Below are positions 15,824 through 23,062 of a stretch of 24,932 nt of DNA, in pieces. The position numbers were made by a program, and so were the translations under genes. The notes below the pieces were generated by a model, which was given only the letters and a program-made list of their open reading frames with translations, did no database searches and was not told the DNA's origin. How positions within the stretch are numbered: position 1 is the first letter of the stretch; every line of letters starts with the position of its first letter. Source of the DNA: CAMEON01 sp045602325 (GTDB lineage Bacteria > Bacillota > Clostridia > Oscillospirales > CAG-272). The stretch lies in assembly GCA_045602325.1 (NCBI GenBank), contig JAZSBH010000009.1, forward strand, positions 1 to 24,932, read 5' to 3'.

Positions 15824-16585
15824 ATGAGACTCTGTGTACCGATCCCCTGCCATTTCCGCATTGGCAGCAGTGAAGACGTATGTAACGCCATCCGTATCGT
15901 GGCTTCTCTCGGCTACGACGCGATCGAATTGTATGACTGGCGCGACCTGGACGCTGCCATGATCCGCCCTGTGCTAGAGGAGACCGGCGTGGAGCTGCTC
16001 AGCCTGTTGGTTATGGAGACCCGCCTGACCACACCTGAATGCCGCGACCTGTGGCTGACCGCCCTTCGGGAGACCTGCGAGGTGGCGGGTAAACTGGGTG
16101 TGAAAAAGCTGATCACCCAGGTAGGGGACGACACGGGGGCTCCTCGTGCCGCGCAGCACGCCGCCATTGTGGAGACCCTGTCCGCGGCCAAGCCCATTCT
16201 GGAGCACTACGGTATCACGGTGATGCCCGAGCCCCTGAATGTCAAGGTGGATCACCCCGGCTATTACCTCACCACCGCCGCCGAGGCCTTTGACATTGTT
16301 CGGGAGGTGGATTCCCCATTCGTCAAGATCGTCTACGACATCTACCACCAGCAGGTCACCGAGGGGGATATCATCCGCACCGTGACCGCTAATCTGGACG
16401 GGATCGCCCACCTCCACGCCGCCGGGCATCCCGGCCGCCACGACCTGTGGGAGGGAGAACTCAATTACCGCTACATCTTCGATGCCATTGATCGGGCGGG
16501 CTATACGGGTGCCTGCGGTTTGGAATACAGCTCCCTGATAAATCCTGTGGAGGGATTGAAAAAAGCCAAAGAAATATACGGATGA
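15824..16585 (+). CDS. Hydroxypyruvate-isomerase-like TIM-barrel sugar isomerase
   Basis: A 253-aa cytoplasmic protein of the xylose-isomerase-like TIM-barrel superfamily, closest in pattern to hydroxypyruvate isomerase (Hyi), which interconverts hydroxypyruvate and tartronate semialdehyde. Likely metal ligands and catalytic residues are E136 in PEPLNVKVDHPGYYL, D172 and H175 in YDIYHQQ, and E234 in GLEYSS. The length is normal. AAGGAGG (15811-15817) precedes the ATG at the usual distance. It is the only gene downstream of the long leader and is followed by a strong terminator. Related enzymes act on other keto-sugars, so the exact substrate is uncertain; its role in rhamnose or uronate breakdown is only suggested by the nearby rhaA and GH78 genes. 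Confidence 0.8.
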   Translation: MRLCVPIPCHFRIGSSEDVCNAIRIVASLGYDAIELYDWRDLDAAMIRPVLEETGVELLSLLVMETRLTTPECRDLWLTALRETCEVAGKLGVKKLITQVGDDTGAPRAAQHAAIVETLSAAKPILEHYGITVMPEPLNVKVDHPGYYLTTAAEAFDIVREVDSPFVKIVYDIYHQQVTEGDIIRTVTANLDGIAHLHAAGHPGRHDLWEGELNYRYIFDAIDRAGYTGACGLEYSSLINPVEGLKKAKEIYG

Positions 16586-16603
16586 ATGATATGTATGATA
16601 CGC

Positions 16604-16651
16604 AACGGGGTGTCTCACGTTTGGTGAGACACCCCGTTGGTTTATTTTTTG
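16604..16651 (+). terminator. Strong terminator between convergent genes
   Basis: AACGGGGTGTCTCAC (16604-16618) pairs perfectly with GTGAGACACCCCGTT (16624-16638) across a 5-nt loop, followed by GGTTTATTTTTT on the plus strand. It can also cap transcripts of the leftward OB-fold gene, though the T tract favours the plus direction. Confidence 0.85.
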
Positions 16652-16658
16652 CGTTGGA

Positions 16659-18974
16659 TCAGTTGTTGTCGAAGTTCAGGCTGTTGATGATCTTGCCGTC
16701 CTCGGTGATGACCGACAGAACGCAACCGGCCCAGAAGGACTTGTTGTTCCAGTTGCAGGCGGCCAGCTCAACTGTGACCTCCTGACCGGCGAACTGCTTG
16801 AGGAAGCCGTACTGCTTGCCGCTGGAGCAGTAGAGGGTGACCTTGTTGCCGTTCGCATCGGTCAGATTGCAGTTGGTATAGTAGGCGGTCTCCTGGAAAT
16901 TGACGGTGGCCTTCACCACGAAAACGGTGGTGGAGTAATCCACGGTGACGTCCAGATTGCGGAAATCAGCCAGGGTCTTGTCGGTGACAAAGTGGGAGGT
17001 GTCATACTCGTGGTTGCCGTAGTAGTTGGCCACGACGGTGGCACCCGTGATGGCGGTCTGACCGGCGTGGGTGCCGCCCTCATTGTTGTGGAACTTGTCA
17101 CGCATACCCTTGATGACGATCTCCTGGCCGATCTCAATGTCGGCGAAGATGGAGACGTCATTGACGATCACCGCGATCACGCCTGTCTCGTCGATGAGGT
17201 AGAAGCCGTTGCGGTTGACCAGGGAAGGACCGACGATACCCTTGATGGTGACCTCGGCGTTCAGTTCAGCGTCGATGGCGCTCTGCACGTTGCCGTATTC
17301 CTGATCGTCGGCAATGGCTACGGTGATCTCAATGGTCTCGGTGGCGGTGTGATCGCCGTATGTAGCGGTGACGGTAACGGTAGCCTTGCCGGCAGACAGG
17401 CAATCCATAACCATCTTGCCATCCTTTTCGGTGAAGGTAACCGAGGCTTCGTTAGAGGAGGTATAGGTCACGGTCACACCCTCAAAGCCCAAAAGCTCGG
17501 AGGACAGGACGGTGGGCAGCTCCAGCATGGGGTTGCCGGTGTACTCGGTCTTGAAGAGATCCATGACGTTGTACTCCAGGACGAACTCGGGAGCCTGGGT
17601 GGTATCGAACTGGTAGCCCTCGTCGATGACGGCTATGGGCAGGAAACGGAAGTTGCAGGAGGTGCCGGTGGACTTGGCGTTCAGAGCGGTGATGTAGACG
17701 GTGCAGATCTTACCGTCGAAGGCGCGGAGCCACTCGAAGTCGCCGCCGTTGCACTGGGAGTAGGTATAGTTACCGGTCTCGCCGTCCAGATCAAAGAAGT
17801 AGTAGTTGGTAAATCCGTTGCCGGGAACCTCCTTGACCAAGGCGGTGACCTTGTAGATCAGAGTGGTGATGTCCTCGGTGACAGGGGTGTTCAGCAGTTC
17901 CTTAACGGTGGTCTCGGTGATCCAGGAAGTATCAAAGGCGGTATTTCCGTTGTCGTTGGAAATGAGGATGCAATCGGTGAGCTGGTTACAGCCCTTGTAG
18001 CCGAACTTTTCAGCACCTGCGATCTCGGAATCCAGGATCCAGTAATCCTTGGTGCCGGCGACCTCTACGGTATTGCCGATCTGGACGCGCTGAGCAGCAT
18101 CGCCGTCGTAGACGTAGATGGATGCACCGTTGTCGATCAGGATGAATCCGCTGGGCTTCATGCCGTTGGCGTAGGTGATGCGGGCGACTACACCCTTGAT
18201 CTTGAGGTTTGCGCCCTTCTCGGCATCCCGCGCCTCGGTGATGGTTGCATCGGCATACTGGGAAACGTCAATGTTGCCCTGATTGTTGACGTATTCGATC
18301 AGACGGGCATTCTTGACTTCCTTGGTGCCGTTGTAGTTCTGGAGAATACAGTGGAGCAGGACCTCATCGCCCTTGACAGGCTTGTACTCGAACTGGGAAT
18401 ACCCCAAGGAGCCGTCGGCGCTGTAGGTGCCGTACACCGAAATGGAGCCGGTTTCGTCCTTGATGACCATGGCACCGTACTGACCGTTGGTGACGGTCTC
18501 GATGATGCCGCGGATGTAGTAGCGCTTAGTGGTGATGTTGCCGGGCTCGCCGCAAAGCTCCAGCGCCTCGGCGATGGAGATGATCCGAGTCTCTTCCTCG
18601 GTCTCGGGCTCGGTCTCGGTTTCAGGCTCGGTCTCCGTCTCAGGCTCGGTCTCGGTCTCTGTATCCACCGTGGTTTCGGTTTCAACCGAGGTTTCGGTTT
18701 CGGTCTCGGTTTCGATCTCTGTCTCAGTTTCAACCGCGGTTTCGGTTTCGGTTTCAATGGAAGTTTCGGTCTCAACCGAAGTTTCGGCTTCGGTCTCGGT
18801 CGGTTCTTCGGTCGCGGCATTGGTTTCTCGATCGCTTTCGACGGTGGTGGTGGTCGTAGCGGTTGTGTCAGTTACCTCCCCATCAGGAGTGACGGTGCAG
18901 GACACGAAGGCCACGGTCAGGAGCATCAGCGCGATCAGAAGCAGGGAAAGCGCACGAATGGACGTGTGTTTCAT
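16659..18974 (-). CDS. OB-fold-repeat surface lipoprotein with Thr/Glu stalk
   Basis: A 771-aa exported lipoprotein (hydrophobic stretch 8-24, lipobox ending at Cys26). Residues about 44-132 are a low-complexity Thr/Glu stalk. Two OB-fold-like domains follow (around 135-240 and 240-340; for example YYIRGIIETVTNGQYGAMVI and LKIKGVVARI), similar in pattern to the YhcR OB-fold modules of secreted nucleases. About 480-570 resembles a bacterial Ig-like domain (GKATVTVTATYGD). About 575-660 is a third OB-fold (EVTIKGIVG...GFYLIDETGVIAVIV), and the remainder is probably a related module. No nuclease or other catalytic motif is seen, so it may be a binding protein. The ATG at 18974 with AAAAGAGG upstream is preferred over a TTG at 18992. 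It is monocistronic with its own promoter. Confidence 0.78.
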   Translation of the reverse strand: MKHTSIRALSLLLIALMLLTVAFVSCTVTPDGEVTDTTATTTTTVESDRETNAATEEPTETEAETSVETETSIETETETAVETETEIETETETETSVETETTVDTETETEPETETEPETETEPETEEETRIISIAEALELCGEPGNITTKRYYIRGIIETVTNGQYGAMVIKDETGSISVYGTYSADGSLGYSQFEYKPVKGDEVLLHCILQNYNGTKEVKNARLIEYVNNQGNIDVSQYADATITEARDAEKGANLKIKGVVARITYANGMKPSGFILIDNGASIYVYDGDAAQRVQIGNTVEVAGTKDYWILDSEIAGAEKFGYKGCNQLTDCILISNDNGNTAFDTSWITETTVKELLNTPVTEDITTLIYKVTALVKEVPGNGFTNYYFFDLDGETGNYTYSQCNGGDFEWLRAFDGKICTVYITALNAKSTGTSCNFRFLPIAVIDEGYQFDTTQAPEFVLEYNVMDLFKTEYTGNPMLELPTVLSSELLGFEGVTVTYTSSNEASVTFTEKDGKMVMDCLSAGKATVTVTATYGDHTATETIEITVAIADDQEYGNVQSAIDAELNAEVTIKGIVGPSLVNRNGFYLIDETGVIAVIVNDVSIFADIEIGQEIVIKGMRDKFHNNEGGTHAGQTAITGATVVANYYGNHEYDTSHFVTDKTLADFRNLDVTVDYSTTVFVVKATVNFQETAYYTNCNLTDANGNKVTLYCSSGKQYGFLKQFAGQEVTVELAACNWNNKSFWAGCVLSVITEDGKIINSLNFDNN
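18590..18816 (-). repeat. Thr/Glu low-complexity coding repeat
   Basis: On the coding strand this reads as irregular runs of ACC/GAG-type codons giving ETETET, SVETET and EPETET units. Unlike the ETEEP array at 6542-6775 it has no fixed unit length. Confidence 0.85.
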
Positions 18975-19007
18975 ACGGGTACCTCTTTTCAAATATATTC
19001 AATTCAT

Positions 19008-19036
19008 ATTATAAACTTTGGAACGAAAAAAGTCAA
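19008..19036 (-). promoter_or_regulatory. Promoter of the OB-fold lipoprotein gene
   Basis: On the minus strand, TTGACT (19036-19031), 17-bp spacer, TATAAT (19013-19008), 33 bp before the start codon. Confidence 0.8.
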
Positions 19037-19110
19037 TGTCCAAGATATATGAGAAATTCCGAGAAAAAACGTATTTTTTGTGGGAAGTATAATGGAAAAT
19101 GAAAACATGC

Positions 19111-19139
19111 AAAAAAGCCCGTACATATGCACGGGCTTT
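19111..19139 (-). terminator. Terminator of the PHP-domain gene
   Basis: On the minus strand, AAAGCCCGT (19139-19131) pairs with ACGGGCTTT (19122-19114) across an 8-nt loop and ends in a TTTTTT run. Confidence 0.85.
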
Positions 19140-19152
19140 GGGCAAAGGAGGC

Positions 19153-19986
19153 TCAACGGTGCAGGATCCCTTTGGCTACGTCCCAAAGATCATCCTCGGT
19201 GATGTCGATCAGCTCTGCCGCCTTCCGCAGGCGGTCGTGACTGCCGACAAAGACCTTGGGCTCGTGGGCGTCGGAGCCGAAATGGAACTTACAACCGCAG
19301 GCCTTGGCGGCGGACAGGATCCGCAGGTAGTGATCCGACAGGCCGTACTGGTTCAGCGGGGTGTCTTTGCGGTAGAGGCAGGCGTGGATCTCGATGCTGA
19401 TGTTCTTTTCCGCCGCCATAGAGAAGCATTCGTTCAGACAGCCGTCGGATATGCCGTCAATGATCTCTGCCTGATGGGGACTGCAGATGGGGTACAGGGG
19501 ATGGCAGATGCCCATGGGCACGGGATAGTCCAGCTTACAGGCGGCCATGAAGCGATCCACCGTCAACTTGCGGAGCACGTCGGGGGAGGTGAGATCGTAT
19601 TCGGTGTACATGTGGGGATAATTGAGAATGTGGCTGGAGGCGAACAGGATGTAGTCGAAGTTCAGACTCTCCTCGGGAGATATGTAGGGATGTCCCACAC
19701 AGGGGAAGTAGTCAATCTCACAGCCGAACAGGAAACGGATATCCGAGATCTCATTCGCCTCCTTGATGGCAGGACGCAGAGAGAGTAGGCGGCTCATGCG
19801 GGTCTCGTCGGGGTATCCGTAGTCGTGGATCATTTGGGTGGGGTATACGTGATCCGAAATGCCGATGAGGCGGATCCCCTCGGCCTCGCAGTAGGGAATG
19901 TAGGAGGCGGGCTCGGTGGTGCGGGGAGCGCAGAGCGAGCGGTTGGTGTGGACGTGGAGGTCGCTGAAGAAATGTGTGGAGGACAT
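19153..19986 (-). CDS. PHP-domain metal-dependent phosphoesterase
   Basis: A 277-aa cytoplasmic PHP-fold protein. Metal-binding residues are visible in order: D9-x-H11-x-H13 (DLHVHTN), SDH at 44-46, E90 (FGCEIDYFP), H119 (SSHIL), H162 (GICHP) and GSDAH at 237-241. Together these give the trinuclear site typical of the family. PHP proteins include histidinol phosphatase (HisK), nucleotide phosphoesterases and polymerase-associated exonucleases. This stand-alone member resembles HisK-like phosphatases, but the spacing between motifs and the absence of other his genes argue against naming it. AAAGGAG (minus strand, near 19998) precedes the ATG. It is followed by its own terminator, and its upstream region abuts a large inverted repeat. 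Confidence 0.82.
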   Translation of the reverse strand: MSSTHFFSDLHVHTNRSLCAPRTTEPASYIPYCEAEGIRLIGISDHVYPTQMIHDYGYPDETRMSRLLSLRPAIKEANEISDIRFLFGCEIDYFPCVGHPYISPEESLNFDYILFASSHILNYPHMYTEYDLTSPDVLRKLTVDRFMAACKLDYPVPMGICHPLYPICSPHQAEIIDGISDGCLNECFSMAAEKNISIEIHACLYRKDTPLNQYGLSDHYLRILSAAKACGCKFHFGSDAHEPKVFVGSHDRLRKAAELIDITEDDLWDVAKGILHR

Positions 19987-20017
19987 AGTAGGGCTCCTTT
20001 TTATAGGGATGGTAGAT

Positions 20018-20260
20018 AAATTTGGGTTTGTAGGGGAGATACGCTATCATGAGGCCCCCTCCGGGAGGGGGCTCCCGACGAAGTCGGGTGGGGGAGTCTG
20101 CGTGCCAGTAGCATACGCCTTTTTTACGGATGAGAGCAATATGTTTTTTACTTGCGCATTCTCCCTCAGTCGCCCGCTGCAAGCAGCTGGCGCCAGCTCC
20201 CTCCCGGAGGGAGCCTCAAAGGACGGTATCTCCCCGACAAACTGCAATTCACCCAAATTA
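20018..20260. repeat. Composite 243-bp inverted-repeat intergenic element
   Basis: The ends are related inverted copies: AAATTTGGGTTTGTAGGGG starts at 20018, and the complement of AATTTGGGT...GTCGGGGAGATA lies at 20230-20260. Each arm then holds GAGGC, a CCCTCCGGGAGGG-type palindrome (20051-20073 and 20195-20217), a different private hairpin (CCCGAC/GTCGGG at 20074-20088; CGCC-GCTGC/GCAGC-GGCG at 20171-20192) and a GGGGAG/CTCCCT block. The centre (20101-20160) is unique and contains two T-runs. No coding frame is supported. The layout resembles a MITE-like or REP-like element without its own transposase. It fills most of the 467-bp gap before rplS. Confidence 0.7.
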
Positions 20261-20330
20261 TACCATAAACCCCGCCCCCTGTCAACCGTAACTTTATGCA
20301 AAAAAACCAAAACATTTTTTTGTAAAACTC

Positions 20331-20359
20331 TTGCAAATAAAGCGAAAGTATGGTATAAT
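20331..20359 (+). promoter_or_regulatory. Promoter of rplS
   Basis: TTGCAA (20331-20336), 17-bp spacer, TATAAT (20354-20359). Transcription would start near 20366, giving a leader of about 88 nt. Confidence 0.75.
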
Positions 20360-20365
20360 ATTCTG

Positions 20366-20453
20366 CGTGTGTGTGCAAGCACACACCTATTACACGGGTG
20401 GTCCGCTGCGACGGCTCTGCATGAACACCCCGGATTTAAGGAGGCTAAATATC
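20366..20453 (+). promoter_or_regulatory. rplS leader, putative L19 autoregulatory RNA
   Basis: Two pairings are visible: GTGTGTGC/GCACACAC around an AA loop near 20368-20386, and CGGGTG with CACCCCG (about 20394-20433) enclosing a second hairpin just before the AAGGAGG. Firmicute rplS genes often carry such a two-hairpin L19 leader that senses free L19. Assignment to that class rests on position and shape. Confidence 0.5.
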
Positions 20454-20798
20454 ATGGATTTGATTAAGGCTTTTACCAATGAGCAGTTGAAGGAAACTGT
20501 CCCTTCCTTCGAAATCGGTGACACCGTTCGTGTCGAGAACAAGATCAAAGAGGGCAACCGCGAGAGAATCCAGATCTTCGAGGGTACCGTTATCGCCAAG
20601 CACGGCGGCGGCATTTCCGAGACCTTCACCGTCCGCCGTATCTCCTACGGTTGCGGCGTGGAGAAGACCTTCCCCCTGCACTCCCCCAACGTAGCCGGCA
20701 TCAAGGTCGTCCGCGTCGGTAAGGTGCGCCGCGCCAAGCTGTACTACCTGCGTGACCGCGTTGGTAAGGCTTCCAAGGTCAAGGAGCAGATCGACTGA
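20454..20798 (+). CDS. rplS: 50S ribosomal protein L19
   Basis: L19 lies at the interface of the 30S and 50S ribosomal subunits. The 114-aa product has the full family pattern: FEIGDTVRVENKIKEGNRER, IQIFEGTVIAKHGGGI, SETFTVRRISYGCGVEKTFPLHSP and the C-terminal RRAKLYYLRDRVGKASKVKE. The ATG at 20454 is set by AAGGAGG (20438-20444). In many Firmicutes rplS ends the rpsP-rimM-trmD-rplS operon. Here it is alone, with its own promoter, leader and terminator. Confidence 0.97.
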   Translation: MDLIKAFTNEQLKETVPSFEIGDTVRVENKIKEGNRERIQIFEGTVIAKHGGGISETFTVRRISYGCGVEKTFPLHSPNVAGIKVVRVGKVRRAKLYYLRDRVGKASKVKEQID

Positions 20799-20816
20799 TT
20801 TATCTCCAACACATAG

Positions 20817-20849
20817 AACCACTCTGCATGATACGGCAGGGTGGTTTTA
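20817..20849 (+). terminator. Terminator of rplS
   Basis: AACCACTCTGC (20817-20827) pairs with GCAGGGTGGTT (20836-20846), with one T-G wobble, and TT-rich sequence follows. Confidence 0.8.
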
Positions 20850-20868
20850 TTGTTTCTCCCCAAAACCA

Positions 20869-20897
20869 TTGACAAAATCTCGTTTTCATGGTAAAAT
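20869..20897 (+). promoter_or_regulatory. Promoter of the phosphatase/reductase pair
   Basis: TTGACA (20869-20874), 17-bp spacer, TAAAAT (20892-20897), 35 bp before the histidine-phosphatase start. Confidence 0.75.
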
Positions 20898-20932
20898 GAT
20901 AGCGCACAATCAATCACCGAAGGGAGACGACT

Positions 20933-21649
20933 ATGCTTTTGTACTACATCCGCCACGGCGACCCCATCTACGACCCCGACTCCCTGACCCCGCTGGGGAT
21001 GGAGCAGGCCAAGGCACTCTCCAAGCGCCTCCTTCTTCACGGTGTGGACAAGGTCTACGCCTCCCCCTCCAACCGCGCCATGCAGACGGCGCAGCCCATC
21101 TGCGACCTGCTCCGCAAGGAGATCACGGTCTGCCCCTGGGCGGACGAGGGTCTGGCGGCGAGGGACTTCATGGTGCCCCACGAGAAGCACGGCTATACCT
21201 GGTGCTTTTACGATCCCAAGATCACCGCACTGTTCAATTCTCCCGCGATCCGCGCGCTGGACAAGACGTGGTACGAGCATCCCGACCTGGCGCAGTACCG
21301 CTTTGCCGAGGGAGTCAAGCGGGTGGACGAGGCGGTGGATGCCTTTTTCCTGGAGCTGGGACTGCGCCATGATCGCGAGAACGCTCGCTACGAGATCGTT
21401 ACCCCCAACCACGACCGCGTAGCCCTCTTTGCTCATCAGGGCTTCGGTATGTGCTTCTTCAGCAGTATGCTGGATATCCCCTACCCCATGTTCTGCACCC
21501 ATTTCGACTTCGGCCACAGCTCCATGTCGGTGATCCACTTCGCCGAGCACGGCGGCTATGTCTACCCCAAGGTGCTGCAGGTGTCCAACGATTCCCATTT
21601 GTACCGCGAGGGGATTTTGACAGGCTATCATAACGTTATCAAATTCTGA
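20933..21649 (+). CDS. Histidine phosphatase (phosphoglycerate mutase-like)
   Basis: A 238-aa cytoplasmic member of histidine-phosphatase branch 1. The catalytic RHG is at residues 7-9 (YYIRHGDP) with His8 as the phospho-acceptor, Arg48 in SPSNRAMQTA binds phosphate, and the second catalytic histidine is H168 in ALFAHQGF. Members range from phosphoglycerate mutases to broad phosphatases and sugar-phosphate phosphatases. The insert at 80-125 with WYEHPDLAQYRFAEG is typical of uncharacterised clostridial phosphatases. AAGGGAG lies upstream of the ATG. The aldo/keto reductase gene starts 24 bp after the stop, so the two probably form an operon. The substrate is unknown. Confidence 0.85.
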   Translation: MLLYYIRHGDPIYDPDSLTPLGMEQAKALSKRLLLHGVDKVYASPSNRAMQTAQPICDLLRKEITVCPWADEGLAARDFMVPHEKHGYTWCFYDPKITALFNSPAIRALDKTWYEHPDLAQYRFAEGVKRVDEAVDAFFLELGLRHDRENARYEIVTPNHDRVALFAHQGFGMCFFSSMLDIPYPMFCTHFDFGHSSMSVIHFAEHGGYVYPKVLQVSNDSHLYREGILTGYHNVIKF

Positions 21650-21673
21650 AACAAATATAAGGAGACACAGATC

Positions 21674-22795
21674 ATGAACACCTTCTACCCCGAGATCAAA
21701 AAGAACTTCGGCTTCGGCATGATGCGCCTCCCCATGAGCGGGGACGCCGTGGACATCCCCCAGACCTGCGCCATGGTGGACGCCTTCCTTGCGGCGGGCT
21801 TCAACTACTTCGACACCGCCCACGGCTACATCGGCGGCAAGAGTGAGCTGGCGGTCAAGGATTGCCTCACCTCCCGCTACCCTCGTGAGAGTTACATCCT
21901 CACCGACAAGCTCTCTCCCAACTTCTTCAACTCCGAGGCCGAGATCCGTCCCTATTTTGCGTCCATGCTGGAGGCCTGCGGGGTGGATTACTTCGACTTT
22001 TTCCTTCTGCATTCCCTCAATAAGGGAAACTACCCCCACTATACCAGGAACCGCGCCTTTGAGATCGCCGCCGAGCTGAAGGCTGAGGGCAAGGTGCGCC
22101 ACGTGGGTATCTCCTTCCACGACACCGCCGACGTGCTGGAGACCATTCTCGCGGAGCAGCCTGTCATCGAGGTGGTCCAGCTCCAGTTCAACTACCTGGA
22201 CTACGAGGACGCCCACGTCCAGAGCCGCCTCTGCTACGAGGTCTGCGTGAAGTACGGTAAGCCCGTCATCGTCATGGAGCCCGTCCGCGGCGGCAGTTTG
22301 GTCAACCTCCCCGAGGAGGGGCTGGACGTTCTGCGGGAGCTGGGCCACTATTCTCCCGCAGGATACGCCATCCGCTACGCCGCCTCCTTCGACAACATCT
22401 TTATGGTGCTGTCGGGTATGAGCAACATGGAGCAGATGGAGGATAATATCAAGTCCATGAAAGACTTCACCCCCTTCACCGAGTCCGAGCATGAGGCGGT
22501 TCGAAAGGTGGCCGATATCATCCGCGCCATTCCCACCATCCCCTGCACAGGCTGTAAGTACTGCACCGACGGCGACCGTTGCCCCATGCACATCAATATT
22601 CCCAGCCTGTTCAACGTCGAAAACAAGGCACGCCGCTTCAATACCGACGACGCCCGCGGCCACTACGGCTGGGTGACATCCAAGGGCGGTAAACCCGCCG
22701 ACTGCATCGAGTGCGGTATGTGCGAGGAGATCTGCCCCCAGCAGCTGCCCATCCGTCAGTTACTCAAGGAAATCGGGGAGCGGTTTGACGCCTGA
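21674..22795 (+). CDS. Aldo/keto reductase with C-terminal 4Fe-4S ferredoxin domain
   Basis: A 373-aa predicted oxidoreductase. Residues 1-280 form the AKR TIM barrel, with the catalytic tetrad D47, Y52 (YFDTAHGYIGG), K79 (LTDKLS) and H113 (LLHSL). The C-terminal part carries two cysteine groups: C291, C294, C297, C303 (CTGCKYCTDGDRCP) and C344, C347, C350, C354 (CIECGMCEEICP), the latter a classical 4Fe-4S binding pattern. This fused type is common in anaerobes and may pass electrons between the cluster and the barrel; physiological substrates are not known. The ATG at 21674 follows AAGGAGA (21659-21665). It lies downstream of the phosphatase gene in the same transcription unit. Confidence 0.92.
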   Translation: MNTFYPEIKKNFGFGMMRLPMSGDAVDIPQTCAMVDAFLAAGFNYFDTAHGYIGGKSELAVKDCLTSRYPRESYILTDKLSPNFFNSEAEIRPYFASMLEACGVDYFDFFLLHSLNKGNYPHYTRNRAFEIAAELKAEGKVRHVGISFHDTADVLETILAEQPVIEVVQLQFNYLDYEDAHVQSRLCYEVCVKYGKPVIVMEPVRGGSLVNLPEEGLDVLRELGHYSPAGYAIRYAASFDNIFMVLSGMSNMEQMEDNIKSMKDFTPFTESEHEAVRKVADIIRAIPTIPCTGCKYCTDGDRCPMHINIPSLFNVENKARRFNTDDARGHYGWVTSKGGKPADCIECGMCEEICPQQLPIRQLLKEIGERFDA

Positions 22796-22814
22796 CCTTG
22801 TGGAAAACATCGAA

Positions 22815-22849
22815 AAATGGGAAGGATTTATATGAAAAATCTCCCGTTT
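22815..22849 (+). terminator. Possible terminator after the reductase gene
   Basis: AAATGGG-AA-GGATTT (22815-22829) can pair with AAATCT-CCC-GTTT (22837-22849) apart from a two-base bulge. The following sequence is CCCCCTTT rather than a clean T run, so function as a terminator is uncertain. Confidence 0.4.
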
Positions 22850-22854
22850 CCCCC

Positions 22855-22883
22855 TTTACAAATACTTTAAATTGTGTTAAAAT
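22855..22883 (+). promoter_or_regulatory. Promoter of the riboswitch-oadB unit
   Basis: TTTACA (22855-22860), 17-bp spacer, TAAAAT (22878-22883). The predicted transcript start falls at about 22890, the first base of the riboswitch P1 stem. Confidence 0.75.
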
Positions 22884-22889
22884 ATAGGA

Positions 22890-23015
22890 GTAAAAGGGAG
22901 TAGCTTGCGGCCGCGTGCCGTGCTCCGCGCGTCAGTACGGTTTCGACCCGCGCGGGGATGAAATAGCAAGACTTTTACCGACTGCCCGATCCACGGCTTC
23001 GGTAAAAGTCTTTTT
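22890..23015 (+). promoter_or_regulatory. yybP-ykoY (manganese) riboswitch with terminator
   Basis: The aptamer closes with P1 GTAAAAG (22890-22896) and CTTTTAC (22972-22978). Inside is the conserved L1 GGGAGTAGC (22896-22904) and, at the 3' side, TAGCAAGAC. Leg 2 is CCGCGCG/CGCGCGG (22925-22931, 22949-22955), holding an L3 TCAGTAC loop and a GGT-TTCG-ACC hairpin. These match the Lactococcus yybP-ykoY Mn2+ aptamer as I remember it. The expression platform is a terminator: GACTTTTACCGA (22970-22981) pairs perfectly with TCGGTAAAAGTC (22999-23010), then TTTTT. The 3' P1 strand is shared, so aptamer and terminator exclude each other. That predicts an ON switch, with Mn2+ allowing transcription of the downstream genes. 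Confidence 0.88.
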
Positions 23016-23062
23016 ATTTCGGCTGTTTCCCAAAAGCAAAAAAGAAAAGAGAGGTAAAAGAC

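Noticed and set aside
16992..19052. Plus-strand open frame of 686 codons opposite the OB-fold gene
   Set aside because: It is an antisense shadow caused by high third-position GC; no ribosome binding site or family resemblance, and it runs over the opposite gene's promoter.
20744..22663. Minus-strand open frame of 639 codons over the phosphatase and reductase genes
   Set aside because: It spans two well-supported plus-strand genes with intact catalytic motifs; its translation is rich in Gly/Val/His as expected for a shadow frame.
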